NCBI RefSeq assembly: GCF_013366925.1
Contig: NZ_JAALDK010000001.1
Location: forward strand, 3,589,165 to 3,653,164
Origin: Paraburkholderia youngii
Lineage (GTDB): Bacteria; Pseudomonadota; Gammaproteobacteria; Burkholderiales; Burkholderiaceae
Direction of reading: 5' to 3'
DNA length: 64,000 bases
Positions 52,493-62,356 of the stretch are shown piece after piece. The stretch's first letter is position 1. The number at the start of each line of letters is the position of its first letter. The notes under the pieces were generated by a model. That model worked only from the letters and a program-made list of their open reading frames with translations. It had not been told where the DNA came from and made no database searches. The position numbers were made by a program, and so were the translations under genes.

Positions 52493-53737
52493 ATGGCCTT
52501 GCAAATCGACGATCTGCCGGCAGCCAGCCGTCAAGCGAAGCGCGAACTGCGCGCAATGCTGCCGAACTACCGTGAAGTGTTCGCCGACGTCGCAGCGGCG
52601 ATGACGAAGGAGGCCGAGCGAATCGCAACGCTGCGTGAGCGCGGCGAGCCGGTGATTCCGGAAATCCAGTTCGCCGACATCGTCGCGAACCGCGTCACCG
52701 ACGAGCAGATCGCGCTCGTCAAAGCTCGCGGCGCCTGCGTGATCCGCAGGGTGTTCGACCGGTCGCTCGTCGAGCAATGGGATCAGGACATCGCGGAATA
52801 CGTCGAGCGCAACGACCTCGACGCCAAGCTGCTGAATCGCGCGGAAGACAAGTACTTCGGCCAGCTCGCTTCGAGCAAGCCGCAAATCTACGGCGTGTAC
52901 TGGTCGAAGCCGCAGGTGCTCGCGCGCCAGTCGAGCGCGCTCACCCAGGCCCGCGTGTTCCTGAACCGGCTGTGGCGCACCGAGAGCGAAGGGCGCGTGC
53001 ATTTCGATCCGAACCATGTGCCGGTGTATGCGGACCGCCTGCGTCGCCGGCCGCCCGGATCGGAATCGCTCGGATTGTCCGCCCATTGCGACGGTGGTTC
53101 GGTCGAGCGCTGGATCGAGCCGAATTTCCGCAATGTCTATCGCCATGTGTTCTCTGGCCACTGGCGCGACTACGATCCGTTCGATGCCGCGTGGCGCACC
53201 GAAGTCGAGGAGATCGCTTCGCCGGCCGTCTGTTCGATGTTCCGCACGTTCCAGGGCTGGACCGCGCTGACGCCGCAAGGTCCGGGCGACGGCACACTGC
53301 AATTGGTGCCGATGGCGAACTCGATGGTCTACATCCTGTTGCGCGCGCTTCAGGATGATGTTGCCGAAGACGATCTGTGCGGAGCGATGCCGGGGCGCGC
53401 GCTGTCGATCAAGTCCGAGTATCACGCGCCGCTGTTTCATGCGCTGTCGTCGATTCCGTTGATGCAGGCGGGCGACACCGTGTTCTGGCATAGCGACGTC
53501 ATTCACGCGGTCGAGGACGAGCATCGCGGCAACGGTTATAGCAACGTGATGTATATCGCTTCGCTGCCGGCCTGCGCGAAAAACGATGCGTACCTGAAGC
53601 GGCAACTGCCGAGCTTTCTCGAAGGCAGGAGCGCGCCGGATTTTCCGGCCGATAACTTCGAAGTCGATTTCGTCGGCCGCGCGACGGCGGACGATCTCAC
53701 CGAGCTTGGCCGTGCGCAGATGGGCTTCGATTCGTGA
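52493..53737 (+). CDS. DUF1479 protein, probable Fe(II)/2-oxoglutarate dioxygenase fold
   Basis: A 414-residue protein of the DUF1479 (YbiU) family, placed in the 2OG-Fe(II) dioxygenase clan. A facial triad can be read as H198-x-D200 (SAHCDGGSVERW) and H338 (FWHSDVIHAVEDEHRG), with R345 as a candidate 2-oxoglutarate ligand. The N-terminal 60 residues are helical. It is divergent from an AraC regulator and followed by a small acidic-protein gene. Hydroxylation of an unknown small molecule is the best guess; the substrate is not known for the family. Confidence 0.83.
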   Translation: MALQIDDLPAASRQAKRELRAMLPNYREVFADVAAAMTKEAERIATLRERGEPVIPEIQFADIVANRVTDEQIALVKARGACVIRRVFDRSLVEQWDQDIAEYVERNDLDAKLLNRAEDKYFGQLASSKPQIYGVYWSKPQVLARQSSALTQARVFLNRLWRTESEGRVHFDPNHVPVYADRLRRRPPGSESLGLSAHCDGGSVERWIEPNFRNVYRHVFSGHWRDYDPFDAAWRTEVEEIASPAVCSMFRTFQGWTALTPQGPGDGTLQLVPMANSMVYILLRALQDDVAEDDLCGAMPGRALSIKSEYHAPLFHALSSIPLMQAGDTVFWHSDVIHAVEDEHRGNGYSNVMYIASLPACAKNDAYLKRQLPSFLEGRSAPDFPADNFEVDFVGRATADDLTELGRAQMGFDS

Positions 53738-53819
53738 GCGGAAAGGACATGGCTGCCTCTGGACCGGGAGCGGAACTTGCTGCCATTTCAGCATGGCAAC
53801 GACCCAAGGAGGACCGGCC

Positions 53820-53975
53820 ATGGCCACCACACCGAACAAGGACGAAAACCCGCTCCGGCCGGATGAGTCCGACGTCGTGCAGACGGATCTGCCCGACATC
53901 GGTCCATCGCAGGATCCGGACGCGCCGCCGCTCGATCCCGACATCGACCCCGATCGCGAAGACGACAAGCCGTAG
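53820..53975 (+). CDS. Small acidic Pro/Asp-rich protein
   Basis: A 51-residue protein starting MATTPNKDENPLRPDESDVV with an unusually good ribosome site (AAGGAGG seven bases before the ATG at 53820). More than a quarter of its residues are Asp or Glu and many are Pro, so it is probably disordered. A weak hairpin (CGAGCG/CGCTCG, 53977-53992) follows its stop. It may be a stress-related small protein; function unknown. It lies 82 bases after the DUF1479 gene. Confidence 0.65.
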   Translation: MATTPNKDENPLRPDESDVVQTDLPDIGPSQDPDAPPLDPDIDPDREDDKP

Positions 53976-54095
53976 ACGAGCGCATTCGCTCGATAAATAA
54001 AATAGATGTGCCGCTGGGCGGTTCAGTGCGGCGTCAATCGTGGCGACGGGCTGATGCCACGGCGCAGCGCGTGAGCGCGGCGTGTCCCTGCGCCG

Positions 54096-54482
54096 CTACA
54101 ACTGACTCTCGATCGCGGCTTTGTCGATGACCGACCAGACTTGCTGGATCTTGCCGTCACCGAACTCGTAGAAGACGTTCTCGCAGAACTCGACGCGTTT
54201 GCCTTGCACGGGAAGCCCGAGAAACATGCCGATGGGCGTGCAATCGAAATGCAATCGGCTTGCGATATGCGGCGGCTCGCAAACCAGCATCTGAATCTCG
54301 AAGTGCAGGTCCGGAATTTCGCGGAAATCTCTTTCCAGCATCTCGCGATAGCCGGGCAAACCGATTCGTTGTCCGTTGTACTTCACCTCTTCACCAACGA
54401 AGTCCCGCAGCTTTGACCAGTCCTGCGTGTTCAGACAGGCGATATAGCCGCGGTAGAGTTTCGACAGATTGAATTCGCTCAT
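54096..54482 (-). CDS. SnoaL-like/ester cyclase family protein
   Basis: A 128-residue NTF2-like protein: LNTQDWSKLRDFVGEEVKYN, MLERDFREIPDLHFEIQMLV and GKRVEFCENVFYEFGDGKIQ match the SnoaL polyketide-cyclase-like group. These proteins bind small hydrophobic ligands or isomerise them. It is monocistronic; no neighbour hints at the ligand. Confidence 0.8.
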   Translation of the reverse strand: MSEFNLSKLYRGYIACLNTQDWSKLRDFVGEEVKYNGQRIGLPGYREMLERDFREIPDLHFEIQMLVCEPPHIASRLHFDCTPIGMFLGLPVQGKRVEFCENVFYEFGDGKIQQVWSVIDKAAIESQL

Positions 54483-54802
54483 CGCAATCGTCTTCCATGC
54501 CTAGGTAGATAAGCAGATTGTCGGCGATCTGGGATTTAGCGTTGAATGGCGGCTCGGGATCTTCGTCTGAAGCCGCAACCATCCGCTGCAGTCGAACGAC
54601 CTCGATGCACCCCGCATCACCCTCGCACGGATGCGAGAAACCCTCTCCAGACAAACCCGGATTGCTGCTCCGATTTCGCCACTGTTATCGTTCACTCGAC
54701 AGTGTGGAAGCGCTTCCACTTAAGCGTTCCCAGTAAGTTCGAACGAGAGCGCATCGAGTTCCGCCACACCCGGTTCAACGACCTCATCGCAGGAGAGAAT
54801 CC
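54483..54802. other. Regulatory gap before the beta-glucosidase operon
   Basis: This 320-base gap between the SnoaL-like gene and the GH1 gene contains the LacI-type operator at 54704-54719 and a half-site-like GCGTTCCCA a few bases after it. No convincing coding frame or second promoter is apparent. Confidence 0.6.
54704..54719. promoter_or_regulatory. Perfect LacI-family operator
   Basis: GTGGAAGCGCTTCCAC is a perfect 16-bp palindrome with the central CG typical of LacI/GalR-family operators. It lies about 85 bases upstream of the GH1 start. The regulator encoded at 60655-61695, at the end of the same operon, is the natural candidate to bind it. Confidence 0.8.
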
Positions 54803-56221
54803 GTGGTAAACAACGCATCCGCAGTCGTCGACGCCGAACAACCAAGCGCTCACGGCGACCCGCATTCCGATCCATTCACACCGCCCGCCGATTCGTCGCT
54901 ATGGCGCCAGGATTTCCTGCTCGGCGCGGCCACCGCGTCGTATCAGATCGAAGGCGCGGTCAATGAAGACGGCCGCCTGCCGTCGATCTGGGACACGTTC
55001 TCGGCCACACCGGGCAAGGTGCTCGCGGGGGACACCGGCGCCGTCGCATGCGATCACTATCATCGCTGGGAACAGGACGTCGATCTGCTCGCGGGCCTCG
55101 GCCTCGAAGCGTACCGGCTGTCGACCGCATGGCCGCGTGTGATGGACGAAAACGGCGCGCCGAACCACAAGGGACTCGACTTCTACAAGCGCCTGCTCGG
55201 GCGGCTAAAAGAGAAGAACATCACGACTTTCGTCACGCTGTATCACTGGGATCTGCCTCAGCATCTCGAAGATCGCGGCGGCTGGCTCAATCGCGAAACC
55301 GCGTACCGTTTCGTCGATTACGCGGATCTGATGAGCCGCGAACTGCACGGCTTCGTCGATGCGTGGGCGACGCTCAACGAACCGTGGTGTTCGGCGTATC
55401 TCGGCTACGGCAACGGTCATCACGCACCGGGACTCTCGAACCTGCGTTTCGCCGCGCAGGCCATGCATCATCTGCTGCTCGCGCACGGTCTCGCGATTCC
55501 GGTGCTGCGCGCGAACGATCCGCGTTCGCACAAGGGCATCGTCGCGAACGTCGGGCGCGGCACGCCGAATAGCGACAGCGCCGCCGACCGTCGCGCGGCC
55601 GAACTGTTCGAAGTTCAGCACAACGCGTGGATTCTCGATCCGCTGTTCAAGGGCGAGTATCCGCAGGACCTGGTCGAGCTGTGGCCGGGCAGCGAGCCGC
55701 TGGTGCTCGAAGGTGATCTGCAGACGATCAATACGCCGCTCGATTTCCTCGGCATCAACTATTATTTCCGCACCAACGTGGCGAGCGACGGCGGTCATGG
55801 ATTCAAGGACGTGCCGCTTGCAGATGTCGAGCGTACGCAGATGGGATGGGAGGTTTACCCCGAGGGTCTTCGCGATCTGCTGACCGGCTTCAAGGACACC
55901 TATGCCAATCTGCCGCCGATCTACATCACCGAGAACGGCATGGCATCGGACGACAAGGTCATCGACGGCCGCGTCGAGGACACGCAGCGCATCTCGTTCC
56001 TGAAGCGCCATCTCGCCGCGGTCGATCAGGCGATCAAGGCGGGCGTCGACGTGCGCGGCTATTTCCTGTGGTCGCTGATGGACAACTTCGAGTGGGCTTT
56101 CGGCTATGAGCGGCGCTTCGGCATCGTGCACGTCGACTACCAGACGCAGAAGCGCACGATTAAACGCAGCGCGGAGCTGGTGTCGAAATTCCTCGAAGAT
56201 CGCAAGGCGCAGGCGCAATAA
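54803..56221 (+). CDS. GH1 beta-glucosidase
   Basis: A 472-residue glycoside hydrolase family 1 enzyme. The acid/base is E193 in ATLNEPW and the nucleophile E377 in YITENG; GAATASYQIEGAVNEDGR and LYHWDLPQHLED are also diagnostic. The start is a GTG with AGGAGA seven bases upstream. The first 35 residues are not part of the barrel and lack a signal peptide, so it works in the cytoplasm on imported beta-glucosides such as cellobiose. It is the first gene of an operon with a sugar ABC importer and LacI regulator. Confidence 0.92.
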   Translation: MVNNASAVVDAEQPSAHGDPHSDPFTPPADSSLWRQDFLLGAATASYQIEGAVNEDGRLPSIWDTFSATPGKVLAGDTGAVACDHYHRWEQDVDLLAGLGLEAYRLSTAWPRVMDENGAPNHKGLDFYKRLLGRLKEKNITTFVTLYHWDLPQHLEDRGGWLNRETAYRFVDYADLMSRELHGFVDAWATLNEPWCSAYLGYGNGHHAPGLSNLRFAAQAMHHLLLAHGLAIPVLRANDPRSHKGIVANVGRGTPNSDSAADRRAAELFEVQHNAWILDPLFKGEYPQDLVELWPGSEPLVLEGDLQTINTPLDFLGINYYFRTNVASDGGHGFKDVPLADVERTQMGWEVYPEGLRDLLTGFKDTYANLPPIYITENGMASDDKVIDGRVEDTQRISFLKRHLAAVDQAIKAGVDVRGYFLWSLMDNFEWAFGYERRFGIVHVDYQTQKRTIKRSAELVSKFLEDRKAQAQ

Positions 56222-56315
56222 ACACAATCAAAACGACGCAGCAACGATGTAAAACCGGGTGGAGCTGGTTGGTATTTCGACTTGACACACGGGCGCGGAG
56301 CCTGGAGGAGACGGA

Positions 56316-57554
56316 ATGAACAGCAACAGAATGGTCTTGCGAGGCGTAGTTGCGGCACTGGCGCTGTATGGCGTCGTCGCGCACGCGGAGCCGCTCAAGG
56401 CTAACGTGATTCACTGGTGGACCTCGGGCGGCGAGTCGGCCGCAATTCGTCAGTTTGCCGTCGCGTACGACAAGGCCGGCGGCCAATGGGTCGACAACGC
56501 GGTCGCCGGCGGGGACCAGGCGCGCGCCACCGCGATCAACCGCATCGTCGGCGGCGATCCACCCACAGCCGCACAGTTCAATACGTCAAAGCAGTTCCAT
56601 GATCTGATCGATCAGGGACTCCTGAATAACGTCGACGACGTCGCCGCGAAAGAAAACTGGAACGGCATTTTTCCGCAATCGATTCTCGACAGCATCCGCG
56701 TGAAGGGCCATTTCTACGCGGCGCCGGTCGACATCCATATGCCGGCGTGGTTCTTCTACTCGAAGCCGGTGTTCCAGAAAGCGGGCATCGCGAGCGAGCC
56801 CAAAAGCTACGACGAATTCATCGCCGATCTCGGCAAGCTGAAGAGCGCGGGCGTGATTCCGCTCGCGTTCGGCGGCCAGCCGTGGCAGGAGAAGATCACG
56901 TTCGACGCGGTGCTCGCCGATGTGGGCGGCCCGGACCTGTATCTGAAGGTCTATCGCGATCACGATCAGAACGCGGTGAATTCCGAGGCGTTCAAGAAGG
57001 TGCTCGTGTCGTTCAAGAAGCTGCACGATTTCGTCGACCCGGGCTCGCCTGGCCGCAACTGGAACGACGCGACCGCGCTCGTGACTTCGGGCAAGGCCGG
57101 CATTCAGATCATGGGCGACTGGGCAAAGGGCGAGTTCGTCGCGGCGAATCAGACCGCGGGCAAGGACTTCGGCTGCTTCCCGGGCTTCGGTCCGCGTTCG
57201 CCGTACCTGGTTGCGGGCGACGTGTTCGTGTTCCCGAAGACCGACAGCGCGTCGGCGATCAAGGCGCAGAATCTGCTCGCCACGGTGATGACCTCACCGA
57301 CCGCGCAGGTGGCGTTCAGCGCGAAGAAGGGCTCGATTCCGATTCGGGGTGACGTGGATGAAAGCAGCCTCGACATCTGCGCGAAGGAGGGCATCGCGAT
57401 CATGAAGGACAAGTCGCGCCAGTTGCCGAACCCGGAAATGCTGCTGTCGCCCGATACGCAGGGTGCGCTGACTGACGTCGTGACGAACTTCTGGAACAAG
57501 AACGAGTCCGTCGACGACGCGCAGAAAGCGTTCGCCAGCGCACTGAAGGGCTAG
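56316..57554 (+). CDS. Sugar ABC transporter substrate-binding protein
   Basis: A 412-residue periplasmic protein with a signal peptide ending near VVAHA-E. VIHWWTSGGESAAIRQFAVA at the mature start is typical of CUT1-type glucose/mannose binding proteins (GtsA-like). It is the ligand receptor of the importer encoded by the following genes. Since the operon begins with a beta-glucosidase, the ligand may be cellobiose or glucose. Confidence 0.9.
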   Translation: MNSNRMVLRGVVAALALYGVVAHAEPLKANVIHWWTSGGESAAIRQFAVAYDKAGGQWVDNAVAGGDQARATAINRIVGGDPPTAAQFNTSKQFHDLIDQGLLNNVDDVAAKENWNGIFPQSILDSIRVKGHFYAAPVDIHMPAWFFYSKPVFQKAGIASEPKSYDEFIADLGKLKSAGVIPLAFGGQPWQEKITFDAVLADVGGPDLYLKVYRDHDQNAVNSEAFKKVLVSFKKLHDFVDPGSPGRNWNDATALVTSGKAGIQIMGDWAKGEFVAANQTAGKDFGCFPGFGPRSPYLVAGDVFVFPKTDSASAIKAQNLLATVMTSPTAQVAFSAKKGSIPIRGDVDESSLDICAKEGIAIMKDKSRQLPNPEMLLSPDTQGALTDVVTNFWNKNESVDDAQKAFASALKG

Positions 57555-57562
57555 GCCTCGCC

Positions 57563-58519
57563 ATGCACGCGCTCAAGCTGCCAGCCGAGGGTTCGAACCC
57601 ACCGGGCAAGTCGCAACCCAGGCCGCGAAACAAGCCGCTGAACCGGCGGTTTTCGATCGCGGTCTGGCTGGCCTTGCTGCCGATGCTCCTGACCGTCGTG
57701 TTCACGTATCTGGGCACGATGGTCTGGACCGCACGCGTGTCGTTCAGCAATTCGCACACGTTTCCGTCGAACGACTTCGCGGGCCTCACGCAGTACGTAC
57801 GGCTGTTCCACAACGACCGCTGGCTGATGTCGCTGCAGAACATCGTGATCTATGGCGCGTGCTTCATCGTCGCGTGCATGGTGATCGGTTTGCTGCTGGC
57901 GATCTTCATCGATCAACGGGTGGTTGCGGAAGGCGCGTTGCGCACGGTGTTTCTGTATCCGTACGCGATGTCGTTCGTTGCGACCGGGCTCGTGTGGCAG
58001 TGGATTCTGAATCCCTCGCTCGGGGCGCAGCAGGTGCTGCGCAACCTCGGCTTCCCGCATGCGCGCTTCGACTGGATCGTCGATCAGGACTGGGTCATCT
58101 ACACGATCGTGATCGCGACCGTCTGGCAGGCTTCGGGCCTCGTGATGGCGCTGCTGCTCGCGGGCTTGCGCGGCATCGACGAAGAGTTGTGGAAAGCCGC
58201 GCGCATCGACGGCATTCCACGCTGGCGCGTGTATGCGAGCATCGTGGTGCCGATGCTCGGACCGTCGATCTCGACCGCGTTCGTGTTGCTGTTCGTGATG
58301 GTCGTGAAGCTGTACGACGCTGTCGTCGCGATGACCCAGGGCGGCCCCGGCACCGCCAGCGAAGTGCCGGCCAAATTCATCATGGACTATCTGTTCGGAC
58401 GCGCGAATATCGGCCTTGCGTCGGCAGCATCGATTGTGCTGCTCGCGACGGTGCTCGCGGTTCTCGCGCCATTCTTCTATGCACGCAGCCGTGCGGCGCT
58501 GCGCGGGGAGAGAGGATGA
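57563..58519 (+). CDS. Sugar ABC transporter permease (MalF/GtsB type)
   Basis: A 318-residue inner-membrane permease with six helices after a basic N-terminus. The cytoplasmic EAA-loop, which contacts the ATPase, reads DEELWKAARIDGIPRWRVYA (about residues 211-230). It starts eight bases after the binding protein and ends by overlapping the next permease by four bases (ATGA). Confidence 0.92.
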   Translation: MHALKLPAEGSNPPGKSQPRPRNKPLNRRFSIAVWLALLPMLLTVVFTYLGTMVWTARVSFSNSHTFPSNDFAGLTQYVRLFHNDRWLMSLQNIVIYGACFIVACMVIGLLLAIFIDQRVVAEGALRTVFLYPYAMSFVATGLVWQWILNPSLGAQQVLRNLGFPHARFDWIVDQDWVIYTIVIATVWQASGLVMALLLAGLRGIDEELWKAARIDGIPRWRVYASIVVPMLGPSISTAFVLLFVMVVKLYDAVVAMTQGGPGTASEVPAKFIMDYLFGRANIGLASAASIVLLATVLAVLAPFFYARSRAALRGERG

Positions 58520-59433
58520 ACACGCTCGATTCCACGCTCAAAGGCGGCCTGCCGCAGCGCGCGCGCACGCGGCCTCGCCGTTCGGTGTTCTCGCCGGCGC
58601 GCCTCGGCATCTACGCGTTCCTGCTGACCGCCGCGGTGTTTTTTCTGTTGCCGCTCTACGTGATGCTGGTCACGTCGGTCAAACCGATGAGCGAAATCCG
58701 CCTCGGCAATCTGCTTGGGTTTCCGATGCATTTCACGCTGGACGCGTGGGTTGCCGCATGGCAGTCGGCCTGTACCGGGCTCGATTGCAACGGCATTCGG
58801 GTCGGCTTCTGGAACTCGGTGCGCATCGTCGCGCCGAGCACGGTGCTGTCGATCATGGTCGGCGCGGTGAACGGCTACGCGCTGTCGTTCTGGCGGCCGC
58901 GCGGCGCGGGCCTGCTGTTCGGCGTGCTGCTGGTCGGCGCGTTCATTCCGGTGCAGGTGATGATCTATCCGCTCGTGCGGGTGCTCGCGAGCGTGCATCT
59001 GTTCAGCTCGCTGCCCGGCATCGTGCTGATTCACACGATGTTCGGCATGCCGGTGATGACGCTGCTGTTCCGCAACTACTACGCGTCGATTCCGCAGGAG
59101 CTGTTCAAGGCCGCGCGCATCGACGGCGGCAGTTTCTGGCGCATCTTCTTTCAGCTGATGCTGCCGATGTCGACACCGATCATCGTCGTCGCGCTGATCA
59201 TGCAGGTCACGAACATCTGGAACGACTACATTCTGGGTCTCGTGTTCGCCGGCACGAAGAATCTGCCGATGACGGTGCAACTGAACAACATCATCAACAC
59301 GACGACCGGTGAGCGGCTCTACAACGTCAATATGGCGGCGACCATTCTGACGTCGATGGTGCCGCTCGCGGTTTATTTCATCTCGGGCCGCTGGTTCGTG
59401 CGCGGCATTGCGTCGGGCGCCGTCAAGGGGTAA
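58516..59433 (+). CDS. Sugar ABC transporter permease (MalG/GtsC type)
   Basis: A 305-residue permease with six helices; the EAA-loop is IPQELFKAARIDGGSFWRIF. The ATG at 58516 overlaps the preceding stop by four bases. It forms the transmembrane heterodimer with the previous gene product. Confidence 0.92.
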   Translation: MNTLDSTLKGGLPQRARTRPRRSVFSPARLGIYAFLLTAAVFFLLPLYVMLVTSVKPMSEIRLGNLLGFPMHFTLDAWVAAWQSACTGLDCNGIRVGFWNSVRIVAPSTVLSIMVGAVNGYALSFWRPRGAGLLFGVLLVGAFIPVQVMIYPLVRVLASVHLFSSLPGIVLIHTMFGMPVMTLLFRNYYASIPQELFKAARIDGGSFWRIFFQLMLPMSTPIIVVALIMQVTNIWNDYILGLVFAGTKNLPMTVQLNNIINTTTGERLYNVNMAATILTSMVPLAVYFISGRWFVRGIASGAVKG

Positions 59434-59436
59434 GGC

Positions 59437-60597
<1,161 letters not shown>

Positions 60598-60654
60598 CGC
60601 CGCGCCGCGTCACGCGCGAAGCGGCTCGTCGAGACAGGTTTGATGGAGAACCGC

Positions 60655-61695
60655 GTGGCAACACTCAAGGACGTCGCGCAACTGGCCGGCGTCGGCATGT
60701 CGACCGCCTCACGAGCGATTTCCGGCAAGGGACCGATTTCCGCCGATGCCGCGGCGCGCGTGAAGGCGGCGATCGAGGCGCTGAACTTCCGCCCGTCGTC
60801 GATCGGCCGGGCAATGGCGACGCAGCAGCTAGGCATCATAGGCATCTTCGTGCCGACCTTCTTTGGTCCGTACTACGGCACGATCCTGAAGCAGACCGAC
60901 ACCGAGTTGCGCGCGGTCGGCCGGCATGTCGTGGTCGCGACCGGTTGCGGCGAGGTGTCGCCGCGCGAGCAGGCAATCGAGGCAGTGCGCTTTCTGATCG
61001 GCCGCGATTGCGATGGCGTGGTCGTGATCAGCCACGATCTGCACGACGAAGACCTGATCATGCTGCATGGCATGCATCCGAAGATGGTGTTCCTGAATCG
61101 CGCGTTCGAGCAGTTGCCGGAAGCGTCGTTCAGCGCGGATCATCGGCGCGGCGGCGAACTCGCGGCGCGCACGCTGCTCGATCACGGGCATCGCGACATC
61201 GCGGTGATTTCCGGGCCCGCTACCGCGTCGGACAACGTGATGCGGATCGACGGCTTTTTCGCCGAACTCGCGCGAGCAGGCATTGCGCGCGACGACGTCC
61301 TGCTGATCGAATCCGACTTCTCGCCCGAAGGCGGCTACGCGGCCGCGCAGAAGCTGCTCGAGACGCAGCGGCGCGTGACCGGCCTGTTCTGCGCGAACGA
61401 CACGATGGCTGTGGCCGTGCTCGCGCGTTTTCACCAGGCGGGCATTTCGGTGCCGAACGACATTTCCGTGATCAGCTACGACGACGACTACTCGGCCGCG
61501 TACGCGGCGCCCGGGCTCACGTCGGTGCATATTCCGACCGGAGACCTGACGCAAAACGCGGTGCGCTGGCTGATCAACCAGTGTTACGGCACCACGTGGG
61601 AGATCTTCCGCGAGTTTCCGGTCAGCGTGACGATGCGCGAATCGGTCGGGCCAGCGCCGATGCAGAAGAAAATTACGCGTGGCGCAACCCGGTAG
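60655..61695 (+). CDS. LacI-family regulator of the beta-glucoside operon
   Basis: A 346-residue regulator. The helix-turn-helix begins directly (ATLKDVAQLAGVGMSTASRA), then AISGKGPISADAAARVKAAI and the periplasmic-binding-like domain (ATQQLGIIGIFVPTFFGPYY). GTG at 60655 is chosen because GGAG precedes it with six-base spacing; ATG at 60643 or TTG at 60640 would add four or five residues. Being last in the operon, it should be autoregulated through the operator at 54704-54719. Confidence 0.9.
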   Translation: MATLKDVAQLAGVGMSTASRAISGKGPISADAAARVKAAIEALNFRPSSIGRAMATQQLGIIGIFVPTFFGPYYGTILKQTDTELRAVGRHVVVATGCGEVSPREQAIEAVRFLIGRDCDGVVVISHDLHDEDLIMLHGMHPKMVFLNRAFEQLPEASFSADHRRGGELAARTLLDHGHRDIAVISGPATASDNVMRIDGFFAELARAGIARDDVLLIESDFSPEGGYAAAQKLLETQRRVTGLFCANDTMAVAVLARFHQAGISVPNDISVISYDDDYSAAYAAPGLTSVHIPTGDLTQNAVRWLINQCYGTTWEIFREFPVSVTMRESVGPAPMQKKITRGATR

Positions 61696-61728
61696 AAGGA
61701 TTTGCCTAATCGTGGCGGTGTGATGTGT

Positions 61729-61746
61729 GGCGCGCGGACGCGCGCC
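61729..61746 (+). terminator. Candidate terminator hairpin after LacI
   Basis: GGCGCGC and GCGCGCC form a perfect seven-bp stem with a four-base loop 33 bases after the LacI stop. No T-tract follows closely. Confidence 0.35.
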
Positions 61747-62000
61747 GTCCCGGCTGTCTTATGCCGGCGCCGTTTCAAACTTGCGAACTAAACGGGGACG
61801 CGGCTACCAGCTATACGCGGCGAGGCTTTTCTCGTAGTCCAACGGATTTTTCTTCGAGTTTTTTGACGCGAGCCGTCGCGCGCTTATTCGCGTTTTCACT
61901 TACGGATGTGACGGTCTTTTAAAGGTCGTCGTAATTCTTCGCAAGACTGCTTTGCGGTTTTCCCTCATTAAACTTGCGTCAGATTTCTTTAAACTCCGCT

Positions 62001-62015
62001 GTAACAAGTTGTTAC
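62001..62015. promoter_or_regulatory. Perfect inverted repeat upstream of a small frame
   Basis: GTAACAAGTTGTTAC is a seven-base arm repeat around a single G, 12 bases before the ATG at 62028. It looks like an operator, or it may form a hairpin that covers the start region. Confidence 0.5.
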
Positions 62016-62027
62016 GGGGTGAGTGTG

Positions 62028-62126
62028 ATGCTGGCCATCTTTCTGATCGCCTGTCCGATCGGCATCGCTGCGCTGTTTAGCTTTGCGCGCCATGTGGATC
62101 CGCAGACCGGACGTTTCAAACGGTAG
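62028..62126 (+). CDS. Candidate 32-residue single-pass membrane peptide
   Basis: The frame encodes a hydrophobic N-terminal helix (MLAIFLIACPIGIAALFSFA) and a charged C-terminus (RHVDPQTGRFKR), a plausible inner-membrane small protein with the basic end inside. GGGG lies upstream of the ATG at 62028; GTG at 62019 is an alternative start. The composition is not random, but no homology can be judged here. Confidence 0.45.
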   Translation: MLAIFLIACPIGIAALFSFARHVDPQTGRFKR

Positions 62127-62356
62127 ATTTTTTTCGCGCGTTTTTTTCCGCGGCCGTGCCGTGGAAATTTTCGCATTGCGATTCGCATTCGTTGGTTCGT
62201 CGTCAATTTGAAAGGGGCAACCGTTTGCATCCTTTCGATTTGCTTTCTCGTTTTCGTTTTCGTCAATAGCCCGTTTTACCTTTCAGCAAGTCTTGCCTTG
62301 GCGTGCGGGTTCGCGGCACGATGCGCGATTACCTTCGATTTGGGTCGGCATCGCAT

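Larger units (their letters stand above)
61696..62356. other. Lower-GC intergenic stretch with small-peptide candidate
   Basis: This 661-base stretch between LacI and the SulP gene is richer in A and T than its neighbours, with many T-runs. It holds a hairpin at 61729-61746, an inverted repeat at 62001-62015 and a 32-codon frame at 62028. No longer gene is supported on either strand. Confidence 0.6.
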
